From positions 1 to 64,000 of the forward strand of contig CAZMZB010000001.1 of the NCBI GenBank assembly GCA_964570845.1: a DNA stretch of 64,000 nt, read 5' to 3'. The position numbers and the translations under genes were made by a program. The stretch's first letter is position 1; every line of letters begins with the position of its first letter. The DNA comes from CAZLCC01 sp964570845. Its GTDB lineage: Bacteria > Patescibacteriota > Saccharimonadia > Saccharimonadales > Saccharimonadaceae. Below, piece by piece: positions 59,514 to 64,000 of the stretch. The notes beneath the pieces were generated by a model. The model searched no databases. It was not told where the DNA came from and was given only the letters and a program-made list of their open reading frames with translations.

Positions 59514-60052
59514 GCTTTCCCTCCATGAGCCAGGGCTAGGAACTCATTTCTGGTCTGTGAACGAGTTTTAAAACAACCCCTTAATGAAGATGTGGTGGTT
59601 TGCGTACCTGGCTTACGAACACCCCGCATTTCCATGCAAAGATGACGAGCATGAAGAATAACACCCACGCCCTTTGGCTCAAGTGTATCAAGCAGATAAT
59701 CGGCTACCTGTGAAGTGATTCGTTCTTGGTTTTGTAGTCGTCGACTAAAGTGCTCTAAGGTGCGTGCTAATTTTGATAAACCAATAATGCGTTTATTCGG
59801 AATATAAGCAATCACACCGGTACCAAAAAACGGAACCAAGTGGTGCTCGCATAAGCTATAAAAAGGAATGTCAGTCTGCAGTATCATTTCATCATAACCT
59901 TCACTTGCAAAAGTTGTTGGATGAAAAGGAGCTGGTGTCGTAAAATCTTCTAAAAAACGCTGATATCGCTTTGGGGTTTGACGCAAGCCTTCACGTGCTG
60001 GATCATCAATAAATTTAAGAATGGAGGCTACATGGTTCTCTATGCTAGTCAT
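59510..60052 (-). CDS. folE: GTP cyclohydrolase I
   Basis: 180 aa from ATG 60052 (MTSIENHVASIL), just after the upstream gene's stop; an in-frame ATG at 60166 would overlap that gene by 120 nt. SLCEHHLVPFFG carries Zn-binding Cys and His, ARHLCMEMRG the third ligand. It converts GTP to dihydroneopterin triphosphate, first step of folate. Operon with the 2OG oxygenase and folP. Confidence 0.95.
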   Translation of the reverse strand: MTSIENHVASILKFIDDPAREGLRQTPKRYQRFLEDFTTPAPFHPTTFASEGYDEMILQTDIPFYSLCEHHLVPFFGTGVIAYIPNKRIIGLSKLARTLEHFSRRLQNQERITSQVADYLLDTLEPKGVGVILHARHLCMEMRGVRKPGTQTTTSSLRGCFKTRSQTRNEFLALAHGGKA

Positions 60053-60653
60053 CGGCAACCTCCAGTTCCGGCACCTTATCTGCAACCTGACGATATGCGA
60101 TTGATAAACGCTGTCCTGATTCTGGCGGTAGTACACGGTGCTGCGGTCGATCATCTTTCCTGCCATTCAATAAACTACCTCGCATTAAAACTAAATCACC
60201 CGGCGCAACGTGCCAAGAAACTTCTCCCTGCTCTAATCGTATACCAAAATAAGCGGCTCTCATAAGTGAGGCGACGGCAACAATCCTTAAGTCACGCTTG
60301 TAGTCTCTATGCCACTCAATTCCCGCTTCGCCCGGACTATATAATTGCGCTCTCACTTGATTAATGTACCATTCAGGTATACTTGGTTGCACTAACCTGC
60401 AAACTCTTTTACCAAGTTCTAAGGTAGCTGATGGTGCTTTAGAAAATTCCCAACCAATATCCTGAAACTGTTCGGGGATTGTATGACCACTACGGTCAAC
60501 CGGCGTTAACTCATGAGCTAGCACCTCTTTCTCGAGCACTATTTGTTCTTCTTCTGATAAAAAGTTGCGTAAAAGTACCGCACCTTCCTGCTTCACTACC
60601 TCTAAGCACTCTTTGGGATTTATCGCTGGTGTATATTCTCTCTCAATAGCCAT
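60045..60653 (-). CDS. 2OG-Fe(II) oxygenase superfamily protein (AlkB-like)
   Basis: 202 aa double-stranded beta-helix. Fe ligands are His115-x-Asp117 (EWHRDYKRD) and the distal His172 (RPQHRVL), with Arg182 positioned for 2-oxoglutarate. The arrangement and length resemble AlkB-like or phytanoyl-hydroxylase-like enzymes. It needs O2, so it is a clue that this lineage sees oxygen. First gene of the folate operon, with an 8-nt overlap to folE. Substrate unknown: nucleic acid repair or a pterin are both possible. Confidence 0.82.
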   Translation of the reverse strand: MAIEREYTPAINPKECLEVVKQEGAVLLRNFLSEEEQIVLEKEVLAHELTPVDRSGHTIPEQFQDIGWEFSKAPSATLELGKRVCRLVQPSIPEWYINQVRAQLYSPGEAGIEWHRDYKRDLRIVAVASLMRAAYFGIRLEQGEVSWHVAPGDLVLMRGSLLNGRKDDRPQHRVLPPESGQRLSIAYRQVADKVPELEVADD

Positions 60654-60685
60654 ATCACTGCTCCTTCATATATAAATTGAAAATT

Positions 60686-60716
60686 AAAAAACACCTGCCA
60701 AAAAGAATCGGGTGTC
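60686..60716 (-). terminator. Terminator-like hairpin in the folate operon leader
   Basis: GACACC (60716-60711) and GGTGTT (60695-60690) pair on the minus strand across a 15-nt loop, followed by five T. The 3' arm (60696-60689) can instead pair 8 of 8 bases with AAACACCT inside the leader peptide codons (60763-60756), so two structures are mutually exclusive. Confidence 0.5.
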
Positions 60717-60730
60717 CTATGAAAGAAATC

Positions 60731-60775
60731 TTATATAAAGCTGGACCATGTGTGAAGGTGTTTGTTTTGTATCAT
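60731..60775 (-). CDS. Possible 14-codon leader peptide of the folate operon
   Basis: ATG at 60775 with AAGGAG 10 nt upstream opens 14 codons (M-I-Q-N-K-H-L-H-T-W-S-S-F-I) and a stop at 60733-60731. A strong ribosome site on such a short frame directly before a terminator-like hairpin is the layout of an attenuator. Two His codons and one Trp codon are not enough to name the signal. Confidence 0.45.
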   Translation of the reverse strand: MIQNKHLHTWSSFI

Positions 60776-60844
60776 AATTTTCCTACTCCTTCCGCACTAG
60801 GTTATTGATATCCTCATAATATACCGCTTTTGTTTTTAACACAA

Positions 60845-60876
60845 ACAACCTAGCTCAAGCTAGTGAGCTAGGTTGT
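60845..60876 (-). terminator. rpoC terminator
   Basis: A perfect 13-bp stem (ACAACCTAGCTCA / TGAGCTAGGTTGT) with a 6-nt loop, 24 nt past the rpoC stop. A short T-rich stretch follows on the minus strand. Confidence 0.8.
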
Positions 60877-60899
60877 TCTTTTGAGCCAAACGAAAAGAG

Positions 60900-63800
60900 T
60901 TATTCGTTAACTACTTGTTCAACTTCACCATCACGCGCGCCAGTTCCAACTGGAATCTTGCGACCAATGATGACGTTCTCTTTGAGACCGTAAAGATTAT
61001 CAACACGACCAGTTGTTGCTGCATTAATGAGTACGCGGGTTGTGTCCTGGAATGAAGCAGCTGAAAGGAAGCTGTCACTCCAAATTGAAACCTTTGTGAT
61101 ACCAAGTAGCAGTTGTGTAAACTGCGCCGGCTCTTTGCCTTCTTCGACAAGTTTCCTGTTTGCCTCAATTACAGCAACTTTGCCGACGATATCACCCGTT
61201 ACAAATGGGGAATCACCTGGATCTTCAATCTGTACTCGCGAGAACATCTGACGAATAATGATCTCAAGGTGCTTATCAGCAATATTTTGACCTTGTGATG
61301 CATAGATATGAAGCACCTCATTAATCATATAGCGTTGCGTCGCTTCAACACCCTTGAGTCGCATGAGGTCGTGGAGGTTAATAGAACCGTTACTTAAACG
61401 ATCACCAGCCTCAACCTTGTCGCCATCTGCCACCGTGAGTTGCTTAACACCGGGAATCTCATAACGAACTGGTGTTTGATTATTGGTCGAGATAATAATC
61501 TGCTCTTTTGCTACTTCAACGATGCCATCAAACGGTGCAATCAACGGTCGTTCATCGTTTTTATCTGCTGCAAGCACATCCCCAGCAAGCACTTCTGTGC
61601 CAGCTTTTACTTGCGCCTTACGGCCATCAAGCTTGAGTTTTTTACTCTGTCCTTTTTCAGGAGTTATCTGCACGATATATTGGTTGTTTTCCTCCCACAC
61701 CTGTACCGTACCATCAATATCGCTGATAAAGGCCTGACCTTTTGGTGTACGTGCTTCAAAAAGCTCATCAACGCGCGGAAGACCCTGTGTGATATCATCA
61801 CCAGCCACACCTCCTGCATGGAAAGTTCGAAGTGTTAGCTGTGTACCTGGTTCACCGACAGATTGTGCTGCGATCACCCCAACTGGTTCCGCATTTGCAA
61901 TCAACTGACCTGTCGCCATATCAAGTCCATAACTCTGACGTGGAATGCCACGCAGGTTATTGGTGCTGAGCACACTGTGAATTGTAACGTTCTCCACTTT
62001 CTCATCAGCCTCAATTGCATCGGCAATCGCACGAGTAATGAGCTCACCCTTCTTCACATGGCCCTTTACATCCTCGGCAGCATAGCGGCTATAGAGACGA
62101 TCACCAAAGTTGATCATTGTCTCTTTAGTCTCGTCACGATAGATAATGAAGCCATTATCTTCGGCCGCCTCATCTACCGTAAAGACATCCTGACTCACAT
62201 CGACAAGACGACGCGTAAGATAGCCGGAATCGGCAGTCTTAAGAGCAGTATCAATCAAACCTTTACGTGTACCACGAGTCGCGATAAACGCCTCAAGCTG
62301 GCTAAGACCTTTTTTATAACTGGATCGAATTGGAAGTTCAATTTCTCGTCCCGTTGCATCGACCATGATACCGATCATCGCCGTTGCGAGTTTAATATTA
62401 GAAATATCACCACGAGCACCGGAGTTTACCATGACACTTACGCTCGTGTCAGATTTTTCAAGACGCTTTTGTAAAAGTTCAGATACTTTTTTGTCAACGT
62501 TCCGCCACGCCTGGACTGTTAAGCTATAACGCTCTTCATCAGTAATAAGACCTTGTTCGTATTGGTCTGAGATAGAAGCCGTTTGCTTTTCGCCGTCAGC
62601 AATCATGCCGGCAACTTCATCAACATTAAAGTAATCTGCCATACCGGTTGAAACTGCTGCCGCTGTCGCATATTTAAGCGCAAGTTCTTTTATGTCGTCT
62701 GCGATTTTCGCAGTAAGCTCTGAACCGTACGTATTAAATATCTGCGCAAGCACTCTCTTTAGCGCCTTTTTGCTGATGACTTCTTCAACATAAGGTACTT
62801 CTTGCGGCAGTACTTCGTTGAAGAATACTCGTCCCAATGTCGTATCTCTTCGCTCACCTTTAACAAACAGTCGAATTGGCGTTTGTAGCTGGATAACACC
62901 CTTTTCATATGCCATGACTGCTTCTGCAACCGAACTATATGGTTTCACTTCTTTGGTTTGCGCCGATGGTTTTGGATAGGTCAGATAGTAACAGCCGAGC
63001 ACAATATCTTGCGTGATATGTAGGACTGGTGTGCCGTCAGCTGGCTTTAGTAAGTTATGGCTTGCTTGCATGAGATCACGAGCTTCAGCCTGAGCAGCGT
63101 CAGAAAGCGGTAAGTGAACTGCCATCTGGTCACCATCAAAATCAGCATTGAAGCCGGCACATACTAGCGGATGGAGTTGAATTGCTTTACCTTCAATCAA
63201 TTTTGGCTGGAATGATTGAATACTCAAACGGTGAAGACTCGGTGCACGATTAAGAAGCACGTATTTGCCCTTGATAACTTCATCAAGCGCATCCCACACG
63301 ACTGTCGCGCCAGATTCAATAAGTCGTGTCGCAGAGCGAATGTTATGTGCATGTTCATTACGCAAGAGGTACGAGATAACAAACGGTTTAAACAGTTCTA
63401 ACGCCATTTGTTTTGGCAAACCACACTGATTAATTTTTAATTCCGGACCAGCTACGATTACTGAACGACCAGAATAGTCTACGCGCTTACCAAGCAGGTT
63501 TTGGCGAAAACGACCCTGTTTTCCTTTCAGCATATCGCTGATTGACTTGAGTCGACGGCGACCGCCAGTCGCACTTACCGCACGACCCCCACGAGCTGCG
63601 GCGTTATCAATTAATGCATCAACTGCTTCTTGTAACATTCGCATTTCGTTGCGACGAATCACTTCAGGTGCATTAAGATCAATAAGTTTTTTCAAACGAT
63701 TGTTTCGATTAATCACCCGACGATAAAGATCATTAAGATCTGATGTTGCAAAACGACCACCAGTCAGCTGTACCATTGGTCTTAAGTCTGGTGGAATAAC

Positions 63801-64000
63801 CGGTAATACCGTCACACACATACTCGATGGTTTAATACCGGCACGGTTCATACCCTCTAGTACTTTAAGGCGCTTGAGTAGTTTTTTCTTGCGTTGTCCT
63901 TTTGCATTTTCAGCTTCTTCCTCAAGCTCTTTTGTAAGTTCGTCCAGATTAATCTCATCGAGCAGCTTCTTAAGTGCTTCGCCACCCATACCAACTTTGA
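60900..64000 (-). CDS. rpoC: RNA polymerase beta' subunit, 3' part (runs off the window)
   Basis: At least 1033 residues of the C-terminal part; the reading frame stays open through 64000 (K-V-G before the first Met at 63989), so the N-terminus lies outside. The active-site motif NADFDGDQMAVH is at about 63120-63155, with its three Asp binding Mg2+. GEPGTQLTLRTFHAGG (about 61800-61850) is the trigger loop. Domains follow the usual order to the C-terminus. The last gene of its operon, ended by a strong hairpin. Confidence 0.98.
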   Translation of the reverse strand, partial: KVGMGGEALKKLLDEINLDELTKELEEEAENAKGQRKKKLLKRLKVLEGMNRAGIKPSSMCVTVLPVIPPDLRPMVQLTGGRFATSDLNDLYRRVINRNNRLKKLIDLNAPEVIRRNEMRMLQEAVDALIDNAAARGGRAVSATGGRRRLKSISDMLKGKQGRFRQNLLGKRVDYSGRSVIVAGPELKINQCGLPKQMALELFKPFVISYLLRNEHAHNIRSATRLIESGATVVWDALDEVIKGKYVLLNRAPSLHRLSIQSFQPKLIEGKAIQLHPLVCAGFNADFDGDQMAVHLPLSDAAQAEARDLMQASHNLLKPADGTPVLHITQDIVLGCYYLTYPKPSAQTKEVKPYSSVAEAVMAYEKGVIQLQTPIRLFVKGERRDTTLGRVFFNEVLPQEVPYVEEVISKKALKRVLAQIFNTYGSELTAKIADDIKELALKYATAAAVSTGMADYFNVDEVAGMIADGEKQTASISDQYEQGLITDEERYSLTVQAWRNVDKKVSELLQKRLEKSDTSVSVMVNSGARGDISNIKLATAMIGIMVDATGREIELPIRSSYKKGLSQLEAFIATRGTRKGLIDTALKTADSGYLTRRLVDVSQDVFTVDEAAEDNGFIIYRDETKETMINFGDRLYSRYAAEDVKGHVKKGELITRAIADAIEADEKVENVTIHSVLSTNNLRGIPRQSYGLDMATGQLIANAEPVGVIAAQSVGEPGTQLTLRTFHAGGVAGDDITQGLPRVDELFEARTPKGQAFISDIDGTVQVWEENNQYIVQITPEKGQSKKLKLDGRKAQVKAGTEVLAGDVLAADKNDERPLIAPFDGIVEVAKEQIIISTNNQTPVRYEIPGVKQLTVADGDKVEAGDRLSNGSINLHDLMRLKGVEATQRYMINEVLHIYASQGQNIADKHLEIIIRQMFSRVQIEDPGDSPFVTGDIVGKVAVIEANRKLVEEGKEPAQFTQLLLGITKVSIWSDSFLSAASFQDTTRVLINAATTGRVDNLYGLKENVIIGRKIPVGTGARDGEVEQVVNE

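Noticed and set aside
60654..60840. THF riboswitch upstream of the folate operon
   Set aside because: I looked for the conserved pseudoknot elements and saw none; the short frame plus hairpin explains the stretch better.
1..64000. Alternative genetic code with UGA as glycine
   Set aside because: TGA closes several well-recognised genes in GTGA/ATGA overlaps at the expected lengths.
1..64000. CRISPR array or IS element
   Set aside because: No regularly spaced repeats and no transposase found. The only RT belongs to the DGR.

Overview
The window looks like a chromosome segment of a Candidate Phyla Radiation (Patescibacteria) bacterium, most likely a Candidatus Saccharibacteria (TM7) relative. 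The grounds are small, tightly packed genes with many 4-nt stop/start overlaps, moderate-to-low GC, a split transketolase with a class II aldolase, sparse biosynthesis, type IV pilin-like proteins, large anchored surface proteins and many short membrane proteins of unknown function. TGA is used as a normal stop, so this is not a code-25 lineage. The taxonomic call is inference from gene content only.

Layout. 114-8351 (minus): SLOG protein, unknown 420-aa protein, then a sugar-phosphate operon (PfkB kinase, class II aldolase, split transketolase, Rpe-like epimerase, RpiB, GAPDH). 8477-13473: RelA/SpoT, pyrophosphatase, PLD-like protein, thioredoxin reductase with glutaredoxin, FKBP. 13514-24523: PheST, aquaporin, RmuC, PAP2 phosphatase, HxlR regulator with a divergent FMN reductase, membrane proteins. 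24714-27640: a complete diversity-generating retroelement (DGR). 27717-36158: acyltransferase, tRNA-Gln, a 1076-aa surface protein, HdeD-like protein, and a Fur-family regulator divergent from an ATPase plus PLP-enzyme/rhodanese pair. 36350-46762: TrmD, KH protein, S16, RNase III, NUDIX, NusB, L32, LeuRS with an inserted NUDIX domain, MurF. 46750-55579: two pilin-like proteins, SDR, PNPOx-like protein, tRNA-Ala, RRM protein, MazG-like/DUF1653 fusion, LigA, HtpX, LemA. 55628-64000: EF-G, S7, S12, a folate operon (2OG oxygenase, FolE, FolP) behind a possible attenuator, and the 3' part of rpoC, which runs off the right edge.

The most remarkable element is the DGR. A reverse transcriptase with the LGxxxSQ and YCDD motifs, an Avd accessory protein, a 126-nt template repeat (TR) and a GC-rich target gene ending in a 132-nt variable repeat (VR) lie together. 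On the coding strand, TR and VR differ at 19 substituted positions, every one an adenine in TR, plus one 6-nt insertion. Unusual points are that avd lies on the opposite strand and overlaps the 5' end of the RT gene, that TR appears to have its own promoter and terminator, and that the target gene has a consensus promoter, a long hairpin leader and a Shine-Dalgarno held in a hairpin loop.

Regulatory sequence elsewhere is legible. Many first genes have the -10 box 6-9 nt before the ATG, which implies leaderless mRNAs (relA, hxlR, the Fur-family gene, the ATPase, a 94-aa protein, the PNPOx-like gene). HxlR has two tandem identical-half-site inverted repeats. The Fur-family gene and the divergent ATPase share a palindromic -35 element.
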